DNA of 64,000 nucleotides, from assembly GCA_036704045.1 (NCBI GenBank), contig DATNQM010000018.1, positions 62,001 to 126,000 of the forward strand. Direction: 5' to 3'. A program made the position numbers and the translations under genes. Shown here piece by piece: positions 1 through 9,659 of the stretch (positions are counted from its first letter, which is position 1; each line of letters begins with the position of its first letter). The notes under the pieces were generated by a model. The model saw nothing but the letters and a program-made list of their open reading frames with translations, was not told the origin of the DNA and searched no databases. Origin of the DNA: Ancylothrix sp036704045. GTDB lineage: Bacteria; Cyanobacteriota; Cyanobacteriia; Cyanobacteriales; Oscillatoriaceae.

Positions 1-238
1 GGCCAGGAACACACCACCAATATTCCCAAAAAATCGAATGATCAAAAGGAATAATCCGCTTAACTATCCCAGGAATACTTTCTCGGCGCTGGATAGCCTG
101 AATTTCAGTAGATGTAGCCTCCAAATAACTTGGAATAGAAAACTCAAGATTTTGAGCCAAAGGATGCTTTAAGGCTACTAACTTATCCGCCGGAATAAAA
201 GAACCAACCTTTAAAGGAGAACAATCCACATCAAACAT
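1..238 (-). CDS. Partial hypothetical protein, C-terminus outside window
   Basis: An open reading frame begins with ATG at 238 on the minus strand and runs off the left edge without a stop, giving 79 residues that start MFDVDCSPLKVGSFIPADKL. It is acidic to neutral, with no signal peptide, membrane segment or motif that I recognise. The 170 bases between it and the next gene are noncoding. Codon use resembles the neighbouring genes, and the frame stays open through A/T-rich DNA, which supports a real gene. I cannot assign a function from the visible part. Confidence 0.5.
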   Translation of the reverse strand, partial: MFDVDCSPLKVGSFIPADKLVALKHPLAQNLEFSIPSYLEATSTEIQAIQRRESIPGIVKRIIPFDHSIFWEYWWCVPG

Positions 239-407
239 AACGAAAGCCTCTAAAACAAACTACCTATAACTATAAAACCCCACCCCAAACCTCTAAACAT
301 TCTGCAAAAATATTTAAACATTTTTTCACAATTCAAAATTATTTGCAGCCTTTTTCTAAAAAAAAACCCTTAACTTCCCATAAAAACCCTGGATCTCAGC
401 CTTGAAA

Positions 408-2780
408 CTACCACTGAAACTTAGATAAAATCAAAGAACTAGCCTTTTCAGAATCCACCGGCCTAGAAAACAAATAACCCTGACCAAACTCACACCCAAG
501 TGACCGTAAAATTGCCAACTGTTCGGCTGTTTCTACCCCCTCAGCAACAACATTCATACCCAAATTATGAGCCAAATTAATACAAGTCCGCACAATCTCA
601 ACTTCTGCTAAAGCTGCATCACCATAAACCCTAGAACCGCCCGAAACTTTTACATTCTCAAACCCCATTCTCCCCACAAAAGACTTATCAATTTTCAACG
701 TATCAATCGGCAAACGTTGCAACCGGCTCAAAGAAGAATAACCTGTACCAAAATCATCAATACATAGCTGTATTTGACGTTCTTTTAACTGCAAAAGTAA
801 ATTAGTTGCAGTTTCCGCAGCTTCCATAATAACTGTTTCAGTAATTTCTAACTTTAAACTACTCGGCGCAATACCAGTAGTATCCAAAATTTTATCAATT
901 TGAGCAATTAAACCAGGCTGAGCAAACTGCACACCCGAAAGATTAACACTCATCGTTAATGGAATTATTTCCCCAGACAAATGTTTAGCTATTAACGATT
1001 GCCATTCCTGTAACTGCCGTGATGCCTCGTGCATAACCCACGCACCCAAAGGAATAATTAAACCCGTATCTTCAGCAACAGAAATAAACTCCAAAGGAGA
1101 AATAAAACCTCGTTCAGGATGTTGCCAACGTACCAAAGCTTCAAAACCTGTAATACTCCCCGTACCCAAAGAAACCACCGGTTGATAATGTAAGCGAAGT
1201 TCCTGACGTTCCAAAGCTCGGCGTAAATCAGTTTCTAACTGTAATAAATTAATCGCCCGCGTATGCATCGAAGTTTCAAATTCCTCGGAGCGAGCCCCAC
1301 CTAATTTTTTAGCATGGTGCATTGCCGTATCAGCCGCCCGCAAAAAATCTTCTGGTTGGTCGAAACCTAAACTACTAGGCGCAATACCAATACTTGCTGT
1401 ACTAAACAATTCACATTCGTGGAGATGAAACGGCCAGCGTAACTCTTGATGAAGACGCTCAGCAATATTTCTAGCCTCTTGTAAATCGCTTAAATCTGAT
1501 AACAAAATTGCAAACTCATCTGCACCCAAACGAGCAATCATATCTTTAGGACTTAAACAAGCCCCAATACGCCTTGCAGTCGCAATCAAAAGCTGATCTG
1601 CCACCAAATGACCAAAGCTGTATTTAACAACTTGATAGCGGTCAAGATCCAATAGCAAAACAGCAAATAAACGATTGTGGGAGCGTTTAGTTTGACGAAT
1701 TGAACGGCCCAAACAATTCACAAACCAAGCACGGTTAGGTAGGCCGGTCAGGGAATCATAAAAAGCATGATAAAGCAATTGATCTTCTGCTTGTTTTCGC
1801 TCCGTAACATCATGGATAACAGCTAAATGTAGACCCGTAAGTAAATTGGCGGTGGCTGAATATTCCACATCACGAGTGCTGCCATTGGGCAATAACATTC
1901 GTAGTTCGCCGGTAGCTTGACCTTTTTCTAATAAAGTTTGCCAAGTTAAAGAAAAATTACTGTTAGCCACTAAAAAATCCTTCATTTGGCGTGAAAGCAA
2001 TTCTTCCTTAGTAAGGCCAAAAAACCTCTGCGCCGCTTGATTTACTTCCATAAATTGTCCGCTGTCATTGACAATTACCATTGCATCAAGAGCCCCATTA
2101 AAAACAGCCCTGAGTTGTCGTTCTGAAGCTGTCAAAGCAGCCTCCGCACAAAGATGCCATCGTCGCCTTTCCGCAGATTGTAATTCTCTCTCAATCACCG
2201 GCACCAGTCGGGCCAAATTATCCAGCGTTACATAGTCATCAGCACCGGCTTTCATCGCCGCCAGGGCAAACGCCTCACGCTTGCGGTCACAAATAATGAT
2301 AAATGGTTGTTGCAATCCCTTTTTTTGAACCAAGCTCAACGCTTCTAAGATGCAAAATTCCGGCAGACAATCTACTGCCAAAATTACATCCCAACTGCCA
2401 GATTCTAGCAGGGTACTCATTTGGTTGACCGTTTCTACGCGAGAGAACTTTAACTCATAACCGTCGCGCTGCAACTCGCGTACTAGCAATAAGGCATCTT
2501 CTTCAGAATCTTGAACAATTAAAACTTGCAGCGATGATTGCACGCAGTTTTCCTCCAATAGGACTTTGCTAGGTTCAACAAAGCAGTCCCTACAGTAAGT
2601 GGTTATAGATTCTATTTTCTTTGTTAAGGGCTTGTAATGATTCTGACATTCACTCAAACTAGACAAAGATAACTGCTCTTTAGATGCTTGTGGGCCGCTT
2701 GCACTTCGACGACCGGCACTTTGCAGGCCAGTTATCTGCGAGTACCCGTATAGATTTACACCCGATAAGTCAAAATTCAT
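408..2780 (-). CDS. Receiver-like/PAS/GGDEF(degenerate)/EAL c-di-GMP phosphodiesterase-type protein
   Basis: A 790-residue cytoplasmic signalling protein. By eye it holds a receiver-like domain (about 85-200), a PAS domain (222-330), a GGDEF domain (335-495) and an EAL domain (515-775). The EAL domain looks catalytic: EALVRW at 547, then SVNLS, LEITET, DDFGTGYSS, a Lys in LKIDKSF, AEGVET and a QGY motif, all expected for hydrolysis of cyclic di-GMP to pGpG. The GGDEF signature reads GADEF at 419-423, so cyclase activity is doubtful; such domains often bind GTP and regulate the EAL partner. The receiver-like domain has AVDCLPEF at about 135-142, in the region of the usual phosphoacceptor. There are no membrane segments. 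The gene stands alone, with long noncoding DNA on both sides. Confidence 0.9.
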   Translation of the reverse strand: MNFDLSGVNLYGYSQITGLQSAGRRSASGPQASKEQLSLSSLSECQNHYKPLTKKIESITTYCRDCFVEPSKVLLEENCVQSSLQVLIVQDSEEDALLLVRELQRDGYELKFSRVETVNQMSTLLESGSWDVILAVDCLPEFCILEALSLVQKKGLQQPFIIICDRKREAFALAAMKAGADDYVTLDNLARLVPVIERELQSAERRRWHLCAEAALTASERQLRAVFNGALDAMVIVNDSGQFMEVNQAAQRFFGLTKEELLSRQMKDFLVANSNFSLTWQTLLEKGQATGELRMLLPNGSTRDVEYSATANLLTGLHLAVIHDVTERKQAEDQLLYHAFYDSLTGLPNRAWFVNCLGRSIRQTKRSHNRLFAVLLLDLDRYQVVKYSFGHLVADQLLIATARRIGACLSPKDMIARLGADEFAILLSDLSDLQEARNIAERLHQELRWPFHLHECELFSTASIGIAPSSLGFDQPEDFLRAADTAMHHAKKLGGARSEEFETSMHTRAINLLQLETDLRRALERQELRLHYQPVVSLGTGSITGFEALVRWQHPERGFISPLEFISVAEDTGLIIPLGAWVMHEASRQLQEWQSLIAKHLSGEIIPLTMSVNLSGVQFAQPGLIAQIDKILDTTGIAPSSLKLEITETVIMEAAETATNLLLQLKERQIQLCIDDFGTGYSSLSRLQRLPIDTLKIDKSFVGRMGFENVKVSGGSRVYGDAALAEVEIVRTCINLAHNLGMNVVAEGVETAEQLAILRSLGCEFGQGYLFSRPVDSEKASSLILSKFQW

Positions 2781-3277
2781 CGCCTTTTATTCCTATTTAA
2801 TGGCAGTTCCAGAACAAACCATGTTTTTATGCCTGATCTCACTGTCCACTCTTATTGTGCCATTGGCTGCCAATCCCGACAGCCATTGATTTGTTGAAAC
2901 TTTATTACCTTGATATTTATGGTGTTTCCTTGACTTATATCCAACACCCATAGACCCTAAACCTTGTCTAATCGTTATCCTATCTGCTTTTAACAGAGTT
3001 TTACTCGATTTCTAAATAAACTGCTAACTGTGACACTAATAAAGCAATTTTGGTTCATTTGACGGGTTTGGGAACATATTTGTTTTCCGTTACACCATAA
3101 ATCTTTACAATCTTTTGAGGTTTGTTATCTAGTGTCACAATCACATCGGTTGCTATTTCGACTGACAGTTTTCAAACAAACACAGCAATTACTTTTTATC
3201 TTCTCTCAATTTTTAGCAAAATTTTATGGTTTTTTTCTTTTTAAAAATCCTATTTCCTAGGTTTAGAGAGAGCTTAT
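2781..3277. other. Intergenic region, 497 bp, no gene seen
   Basis: This A/T-rich stretch separates two minus-strand signalling genes. It must hold the promoter of the GGDEF/EAL gene. A weak hairpin (TGGCTG at 2864-2869 with CAGCCA at 2880-2885) is the only structure I see. I find no plausible start codon with a ribosome-binding site and no recognisable RNA. Confidence 0.5.
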
Positions 3278-6200
3278 TTACAAATTGAGAGTAAAATAAA
3301 ATGTTGTTCCCTTTTTTGGCACAGATTCAACCCAAATTTTTCCTAAATGACGCTGAACAATTTGCCAAGCAACTGCTAAACCCATCCCGGTGCCTTCAAA
3401 TTCTGTTTCTGTATGTAACCGGCCAAAAGGTGTAAAAATTTTTTCTGCACCAGCCATATCAAAACCCACACCATTATCAGACACAAAATAGGTTCGCTTT
3501 CCATCTAGCAATCTTTCTCCAAATTGAATATTAGCTACAGATAACCCCCTAGTAAATTTTATGGAATTACTCAATAGTTTTTCTAATAGCAAGTGTAAAA
3601 GTTTATTATCTCCATAAGTTACAAGATTTTCGGTAATTTGACAGTTCACATTAAGCATAGAGTAACTATTTTTAAAATTTCCTGTTATTGCTGTTGCTAA
3701 ATCACTAAGATTGACCGGCACTGGTTGTACAGTATAAAACTTTATAATCGACCATAAAAGCACATCTTCTATCAATTGTTCCATACGCTTTGTTGCATGG
3801 CGAATATGCTGAATATAATCTTGGCCGGTGCAGTCTAGCGACAATAAATAACTTTCTAATATTTGCTCACAAAAGCCATTAATACTCTTCACCGATTTTT
3901 GCAAATTTTGAGCCATAAGATAACAAAATTGTTCTTGATTTCTAGTCAACACCTCTAACTGTTGATAACTTTGGTTTAAGCGTTGATCAAAATCCTGCTT
4001 AAGTTGTAATAATTTGCCTTCTAAGTTTTTAGATTTAGTAATATCTTCAATCATTAGTAAAGCATAAAGGGGTTTTTCATCGCAATCTTGGATAACACAT
4101 AATTTAACAATTGCCCACAAGATTTCCTGATTTTTTTTCCTATAACGTTTTTGCATTGTGTAAGATGGCAACTCACCGGCAAAAACTAACCGATATAAAG
4201 TTAACTCAGTTTCCCTATCTTCTAAATAAGTAATTTGAGAATGAGTCAAGTTTTTTAACTCTGCTTCTGTATAGCCCAAAATTTGAATAAATTTTGAATT
4301 AACTTTCAAAAAGTTACCATTCCTACTGAGAAAAGCAATTCCTTGAAAACTCTCATCAAAAAATTTGTCAAAAGCTTGGGAATTTTTACTTACAAAATTT
4401 TCGGTAAACTTAAAATTACCCAAACTCATTAATCGGTTAAGTTGTTGATTTTTATTAACCAATTCAGTTAAATCCAAAAAAACATATATCCAAAGCCCAG
4501 ATTCTTGATTTTTTAAATTGATATCCACTAATAAATGACGATTTTCACCGCGTTTATTTTTAACCAAAATTTCTAGGTTTTTGATTTCTCCCAAGGTTTT
4601 TAACAAAGCAGAATCTACTAAATTATCTCCCCAAAGTTTCTGGATATTTTCTAACCCATAAATATCGTCGGTAGAATAGCCAATAAACTCTGTATTTTCA
4701 GGGAAAATATACATTATATTACCGTAATTATCGGTAAAAATAACAACTTCATTTAACTGAGAAATAGCTAAATTTTTGCATTCGGTCTGATTTGATAAAA
4801 TCAATGGATGAGCCGAAGGTAATTGATGGTTATTGTCAAGGGAAATACAACGTTCTTGAACAAAGGATAAAACTTCATTTCTGTAGGAACGAAGACTACG
4901 AACAACAAACGAGCGTAACTGGTTATTAACAAATAGTTGATACTCAAAAGTTTGGTCAATGCCGGTGATATAAACTTCCTGAAGAATTTGGATTATTTTT
5001 TCCCCAAGGGGGGCTGGTAAAACTTCGGAAATTTTTTTACCTATCAACTGTTTAGGAGGAATTAAAGGCTCAAAATTGTCCGCTGAAAGAAAGTCTAAAT
5101 AAGTGCCATCTAAACTTGTACTAAAAATAGCATTTGGAATGGATAAACCCGGCCACGAATTCAAATTTTGAAGAGAATTTAAATGGATAAAATTTGGTTG
5201 ATAATCCTGAAAATAAGGGTTATAACTATTGCTACGAATTGCTGCTTGAGTAATTTCGTATGCCAATTCGTACAAAGCGTTAATTTCTTCTTCTTGAAAA
5301 GCGTTAGAATCTTTAGAATAAATTTTAAGGAAACCAAAATTAAATTCACCGGCCACCAAAGGAAGAGAAACTGAGACCAAATTATCCTCTGAACTGATTA
5401 CTTTACTAATAGCTGTATTGTCGTCATTCAAATTTTTACCCATAGGTAAACCAGGGAAAAGATTGTAGGAACTGATGTTGTTTGTTGTGGGGTTGCCGGT
5501 ATCTGTAGCCGTTTCGCATAAACAAACATGATTATATCCACCAATTTCTACCAAAACATGGCAGGTTTGTTGCAATATATCTCGAAAATTTGTGGTGTTT
5601 TGAGCAATTTTTTTGCAAGCTTTTTGCGCTTTTAAAATACGATTAATTCGACTTAGTTCATTTTTATGTTCTTGAAAATATTGGGTGTAAGACAATATTT
5701 TACTAAAATTTTGAATAGCAATAATTTCTTGTTTCTGTAACCAAGTTTTTCTATCTTTTAATAAAGTTTTTGGGTGATGAAGAGCATCAAAACCTATCAA
5801 GCCCGTGAGGATACCTCTGGAATTTTTGATGGGAACCCAAAGACGAGAGCAAATATTTTTCCCTCGAAGAAATGCCGCAGCAGTACCCACTTCTTCGGGT
5901 AAAGTAGAGATATCTGGAATGTTGATAGTTTCACCGGCCGCAAGTTTTTCTACCCACCATGAAAAGTCAATAAGGTCAAGATTTTGCTCCTCAGAAATAA
6001 GGGGCGGAGTCAGAGTCGCACACCATTCATATTTGTTATTAATTTTGGTAGTATCAGCGCTAAATTCAAAAATATAAGCGCGACTAACATCAAGTTTTTC
6101 TCCTAAAACTTTTAAGATATGATGAGGCGAAAAATTAGCGCTACCTAAAAGAGTAGAAATTTGAGATACAGCTTCAAATAAAGCCAGCCGCCGCTGCAAA

Positions 6201-6949
6201 AGTTGTTCTTGTTTTTTACTATGAGTAATTTCTGTCACCAGAATACCGGCGCAGTTAATAACTTGTGGGCTTTCTTCAATGGCAAAAACGGTTAATTGCC
6301 AGTAGCGTTTGTTTTCTGGGTCATCACTAGTCGTGATAATTTGAGAATAGGCGGTTTTGGTGCGAGAACGAAGCACCTTGTTAAGCAGAGGTTCCAGGGT
6401 TGGCGCAAGGTGGGGTAAGGTTTGGCGGTAGGTTTTTCCGAGGTGTTGAGCCGGTTTAATGCCGTGAATATCTGCTAGAGTTTGGTTGATTTCTAAAAAG
6501 CGTAATTCTTTGTCCACAACGGCAATGCCAAAGCTAGAGGAGCTAAACAGGTTGTTGAGACGTTGTTGTTGGCTCGAAAATTGCCGGTGTAGACGTTTTA
6601 TGGTGGTGATATCGGTGGCTGTGGCAAAAATAGTGCCGGTTTGATCACGCAAAACTTTCCAACGTAGCCACAAGTAGAGGCCGTCTTTATGTTGAAAGCG
6701 ATTTTCAAACTGACTTGGGTTGTCGGGTTCGCTATTTTCCACACCGTTGAGTGTGACCGCTACATCGTCTGGATGGATAAAGGATAGCCAGGGTTCATTG
6801 TAGAGTTCTTGGGGTGTCCATCCTAAAAGGTTTTGCCAAACAGGGTTTAGTTTTTCAAAGTTTCCCTGTGGGTTGATGATGCAGAATATCTCTGCTGACA
6901 GGTTGAATAAGGTTGTGATGTCAGAGTTGTTCAAAGATAGTTCTGTCAT
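3278..6949 (-). CDS. Multi-PAS/GAF histidine-kinase-like protein lacking the phosphoacceptor His
   Basis: A 1223-residue soluble sensor. From the N-terminus I see PAS domains at about 12-115 and 130-245, a GAF domain (about 255-420), a second GAF-like domain (440-575), further PAS-type segments (about 610-700, 735-835, 870-985), a dimerisation helix pair (1000-1070) and a C-terminal HATPase (1110-1220). The HATPase keeps its N box (LLSNSIKF), G1 (DNGVGF) and G2 (GTGMGLAV) motifs, so ATP binding is likely. The H box aligns with the cyanobacterial phytochrome-type pattern FxYxxSHDLQEP but reads FCYLMAQNLQKS: the phosphorylated His is Gln1014, codon 3908-3910. Autophosphorylation at the usual position is therefore not expected. 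It may act as a pseudokinase or on a partner kinase. No response regulator is adjacent. Confidence 0.9.
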   Translation of the reverse strand: MTELSLNNSDITTLFNLSAEIFCIINPQGNFEKLNPVWQNLLGWTPQELYNEPWLSFIHPDDVAVTLNGVENSEPDNPSQFENRFQHKDGLYLWLRWKVLRDQTGTIFATATDITTIKRLHRQFSSQQQRLNNLFSSSSFGIAVVDKELRFLEINQTLADIHGIKPAQHLGKTYRQTLPHLAPTLEPLLNKVLRSRTKTAYSQIITTSDDPENKRYWQLTVFAIEESPQVINCAGILVTEITHSKKQEQLLQRRLALFEAVSQISTLLGSANFSPHHILKVLGEKLDVSRAYIFEFSADTTKINNKYEWCATLTPPLISEEQNLDLIDFSWWVEKLAAGETINIPDISTLPEEVGTAAAFLRGKNICSRLWVPIKNSRGILTGLIGFDALHHPKTLLKDRKTWLQKQEIIAIQNFSKILSYTQYFQEHKNELSRINRILKAQKACKKIAQNTTNFRDILQQTCHVLVEIGGYNHVCLCETATDTGNPTTNNISSYNLFPGLPMGKNLNDDNTAISKVISSEDNLVSVSLPLVAGEFNFGFLKIYSKDSNAFQEEEINALYELAYEITQAAIRSNSYNPYFQDYQPNFIHLNSLQNLNSWPGLSIPNAIFSTSLDGTYLDFLSADNFEPLIPPKQLIGKKISEVLPAPLGEKIIQILQEVYITGIDQTFEYQLFVNNQLRSFVVRSLRSYRNEVLSFVQERCISLDNNHQLPSAHPLILSNQTECKNLAISQLNEVVIFTDNYGNIMYIFPENTEFIGYSTDDIYGLENIQKLWGDNLVDSALLKTLGEIKNLEILVKNKRGENRHLLVDINLKNQESGLWIYVFLDLTELVNKNQQLNRLMSLGNFKFTENFVSKNSQAFDKFFDESFQGIAFLSRNGNFLKVNSKFIQILGYTEAELKNLTHSQITYLEDRETELTLYRLVFAGELPSYTMQKRYRKKNQEILWAIVKLCVIQDCDEKPLYALLMIEDITKSKNLEGKLLQLKQDFDQRLNQSYQQLEVLTRNQEQFCYLMAQNLQKSVKSINGFCEQILESYLLSLDCTGQDYIQHIRHATKRMEQLIEDVLLWSIIKFYTVQPVPVNLSDLATAITGNFKNSYSMLNVNCQITENLVTYGDNKLLHLLLEKLLSNSIKFTRGLSVANIQFGERLLDGKRTYFVSDNGVGFDMAGAEKIFTPFGRLHTETEFEGTGMGLAVAWQIVQRHLGKIWVESVPKKGTTFYFTLNL

Positions 6950-7901
6950 TGTTTGCAGTCAACCCCAGAATATAGGGATCTCAAAAGTAGGTTGTCAGTT
7001 CATCGAAAAGCTGATAAAGCTAGGCTGGCTAATTTTTCCCTTTTATTGCTTTTTTTTAGGGTAGGAAATTTTTTTTTGTTGATGGAAGCTAGAGTTTAGG
7101 GTTTTTTCACTTAAATAGTGTTTAAGGTAAAGTCAAAAAAATCAACTTCTAACAAAAATAACTAAAGCTTTGGAATGAAAAATAAAGAATGGTTTTTGTT
7201 TAGAGGGTCAGGGATGCTCCTATTGTAAAAGCTGAGTATTATAAATAATTTACGTATTTTTTGATAAAAAAATGTCATAGATGCTTGAAATTGTTTGCGA
7301 TGGGGTTTGGGAAAGTGCCCGTCGGAGGGACTGAAGGTTTAAGGCGGCCGGTTGCGCCAAATGGGCAGTCAAGATTATCTTTAAGTTAGGGAGGCTGCAA
7401 CCGGCCAAAAAATTTGATATAACGAGCGGGGTGATAAAACCGCAGCCAATGGCCTTTTTTTGTCAAGTTTTAAATGAACAAACGATAAATTTTATATGAA
7501 AACGAACCGGCACCGCGAAAATTGGCTGCCTGGGCGTGAGCGTCTAATGGCGGTCAAAAGAGCAGAATATACATAGCAATTTTTGGATCTGGTGGCGAGT
7601 CTACCAGAAATGTCGTTGACGATGAGGGCTGGGATAAGTTAACACCGGCCTCTTGTTTACTGATCTGCTGAGCATAAAGGCCATACCATACTGGGAAATG
7701 TTTGGGCCCGGAACCGCGTGTGAAAACAACTGTTCTGCAAGGCTTTTTAAATTTAAAATTTAAATATTTTCGTTCCCAATATGATATAGCACTAAAAAAT
7801 AGTAGTGCTGAAAAAACTATTTTACGGCTCAATCTTTTATGGTTTTTTATTTTGTTTGATCTGGCAGCGTTACAACTTTAAGTTAAATCAGGCAAATCTT
7901 T
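6950..7901. other. Intergenic region, 952 bp, with possible structured RNA
   Basis: This region lies between divergent genes. From about 7270 to 7465 the + strand is G-rich and structured. It has a perfect 10-bp inverted repeat (7346-7355 with 7397-7406), then a short GCC/GGC stem running into seven T residues at 7455-7461, like a rho-independent terminator. A small noncoding RNA read rightward is possible but matches no family I know. A 92-codon frame at 7554-7832 on the minus strand looks spurious. Confidence 0.35.
7346..7406. repeat. Perfect 10-bp inverted repeat, 41-base loop
   Basis: GGCCGGTTGC at 7346-7355 pairs exactly with GCAACCGGCC at 7397-7406. It could form a stem in a transcript from either strand. 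It lies in noncoding DNA upstream of the pentapeptide-repeat gene. Confidence 0.6.
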
Positions 7902-8957
7902 ATGAATACGAACGAGCTTGTGAGTGCTATTGAACTTCTGAACCGTCACGCCAAAGGGGAGCGGGATTTTGCTGGGGCTCTGTTACTGAGAGCTAATTTT
8001 AGTGGAATGAATTTAAACCGAACTAATCTGCGGGAGGCTGTTTTAAAAAAAGCTAATTTTTCGTCTGCGTCTTTGGTGGCAGCTAACCTAAGTAATGCAG
8101 ATTTATATAAGGCGAATTTTTGTGGGGCAATTTTGATTGATGCGAATTTGTCTAAAGCAAATTTAATGACTGCAAATTTAATGAATGCTGATTTAAGTGG
8201 GTGTAGTTTGGGTGGGGCAATTTTGACGGGGGCAAATTTAGCAAAAAGTACGATGGTGTCTGCGTCTTTGGTGGGGGCTGATTTACGAACAGCTGTTTTA
8301 GAAGAAGCTTTGCTGATGGGTGCAAGTTTAAGCCGTGCGATTTTGTCGGAAGTCAAGGGAAAAAACGCTAAGCTAAATCGGGCAATTTTGAGTGAGGCTA
8401 ATTTGTCTGGGTCTGATTTTAGTGGGGCAATGATGATTCGGGCAAGCTTAAGCCGGTGTAATCTACAGCAGGCAAATTTGGCAGACATAGATTTGAGTGA
8501 GGCTGATTTGCGTTCTTGCAACCTCAGTGGAGCAAATTTGAGTGGGGCTAACTTGCGCGGCGCTAATTTGACCGGCACTATCCTTAAGGATGCCATTTTA
8601 CGAGGTGCGGATCTGCGGGGTTGCAATTTTAGTGGTTCTGATCTTAGTGGTTTGCTGCTGTCTGGGGCTGATTTGAATGGCGCTGAAATGACTAGGGCTG
8701 ATTTGCGTTCTTGCAATTTAAGTGGGGCTAGTTTGGCCGGTGCTAATTTGTTGGAGGCTGATTTGGCTGATGCAAATTTACGTTTTTGCAATTTGTCTGG
8801 TGCCGGTTTGCTGTTGGCTTATTTGTGTGGGGCTGATTTAAGTGGGGCAAATTTAACCGGTGCTAATTTAATTGGAGCAAAGCTGGCTGATGCTTGTTTG
8901 AGTGGTGCTTTGCTGGATGGTGCAGTTTTACCTAATGGCAGAACCCACTCTTCATAA
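7902..8957 (+). CDS. Pentapeptide repeat protein, 351 aa
   Basis: After about 25 residues the whole protein is built from A(D/N)LXX-type five-residue units, for example ANLSGANLRGANLTG, up to the C-terminus. Such proteins fold as a right-handed quadrilateral beta helix. Members of the family include DNA-gyrase-protecting proteins and many cyanobacterial proteins of unknown role, so no specific function can be assigned. No signal peptide or membrane segment is seen, so it is probably cytoplasmic. The long minus-strand frame opposite it is a by-product of the repeat composition. The gene is isolated between noncoding DNA and speD, and appears to be monocistronic. A second pentapeptide gene lies at 30011-30691. 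Confidence 0.92.
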   Translation: MNTNELVSAIELLNRHAKGERDFAGALLLRANFSGMNLNRTNLREAVLKKANFSSASLVAANLSNADLYKANFCGAILIDANLSKANLMTANLMNADLSGCSLGGAILTGANLAKSTMVSASLVGADLRTAVLEEALLMGASLSRAILSEVKGKNAKLNRAILSEANLSGSDFSGAMMIRASLSRCNLQQANLADIDLSEADLRSCNLSGANLSGANLRGANLTGTILKDAILRGADLRGCNFSGSDLSGLLLSGADLNGAEMTRADLRSCNLSGASLAGANLLEADLADANLRFCNLSGAGLLLAYLCGADLSGANLTGANLIGAKLADACLSGALLDGAVLPNGRTHSS

Positions 8958-9088
8958 ATTTTGCTAAAAAATTTACAAAAAATTTACAAAAATAAGCAGG
9001 AAAAGTTTAGTTTAGGCTTCAGAGATGCCAAAATTTGTGCTAAACTCTAAAGGTTTGCGATATTTTAGGGTGGAGTATAACGGGCAGA

Positions 9089-9505
9089 ATGAAACAAATG
9101 GGAACCCATCTGGTTGTTGATGCTTGGCAGTCTCCGGGCGACCTTCTCAACGATCCTGAACGCATCCGCCGCGCCTTGATAGATGCGATTTCAGCTGGAG
9201 GCGCGACTCTCATTGACCTGTGTGTGCATCAGTTCAGTCCTCATGGAGTGACGGCCACAGCGACTTTAGCCGAATCCCATATCGCTATTCATACATGGCC
9301 TGAGTATGGATATTTTGCCGCTGATCTGTTCTTTTGTGGAGCCGGTGAGCCAAAACTAGCGATGCAAGTGCTAAAGACTGCTCTTCAAGCTGGAAAGGTA
9401 ACAATGCGAGAGACTCCGCGAGGCTTCGATCCAGAGATGGGTGCAGATGAGCCTGTTGGTACGGATTTTTATATGGCTCGTCCCAAGGAAGCTGTTGTAG
9501 TTTAG
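9089..9505 (+). CDS. speD: S-adenosylmethionine decarboxylase proenzyme (class 1B)
   Basis: This 138-residue proenzyme cleaves itself to form a pyruvoyl cofactor. It then decarboxylates S-adenosylmethionine to supply aminopropyl groups for spermidine synthesis. Cleavage is expected between Glu62 and Ser63 in the motif ESHIAIHTWPE. His68 and Cys83 (FFCG) match the processing and catalytic residues of the Thermotoga-type enzyme, at the same numbers. Length is close to the usual bacterial form (about 120-140 residues). The gene stands alone on the + strand and is followed by two hairpins. The start at 9089 keeps a normal N-terminus (MKQMGTHLVVDAW). Confidence 0.97.
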   Translation: MKQMGTHLVVDAWQSPGDLLNDPERIRRALIDAISAGGATLIDLCVHQFSPHGVTATATLAESHIAIHTWPEYGYFAADLFFCGAGEPKLAMQVLKTALQAGKVTMRETPRGFDPEMGADEPVGTDFYMARPKEAVVV

Positions 9506-9564
9506 GCATAACCAGCCAAATTCAACATCATAGGGGTTTTTTACCCCGTTGAATAAATCTGATT

Positions 9565-9603
9565 AAAGGTTGGGTAAAGCAAACGGCTAAACTCAACCTT
9601 TTT
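9565..9603 (+). terminator. Probable rho-independent terminator after speD
   Basis: AAAGGTTG at 9565-9572 pairs with CAACCTTT at 9594-9601, followed by T residues to 9603. A second stem (TTCAAC 9521-9526 with GTTGAA 9548-9553, enclosing GGGG/CCCC) lies just upstream. Confidence 0.6.
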
Positions 9604-9659
9604 GATGTTTATGTATGGAAAAGCAGTTGTGGTTGTTGTCAGAGAATAAAGCCAGATAA

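Noticed and set aside
7554..7832. 92-codon minus-strand frame in the gap before the pentapeptide gene
   Set aside because: No good ribosome-binding site, no recognisable domain and no operon context; length is within chance for A/T-rich DNA.
7946..8791. 281-codon minus-strand frame opposite the pentapeptide gene
   Set aside because: It is a by-product of the five-residue repeat: the translation is a monotonous K/S/A/P repeat with no fold, and the + strand gene is clear.
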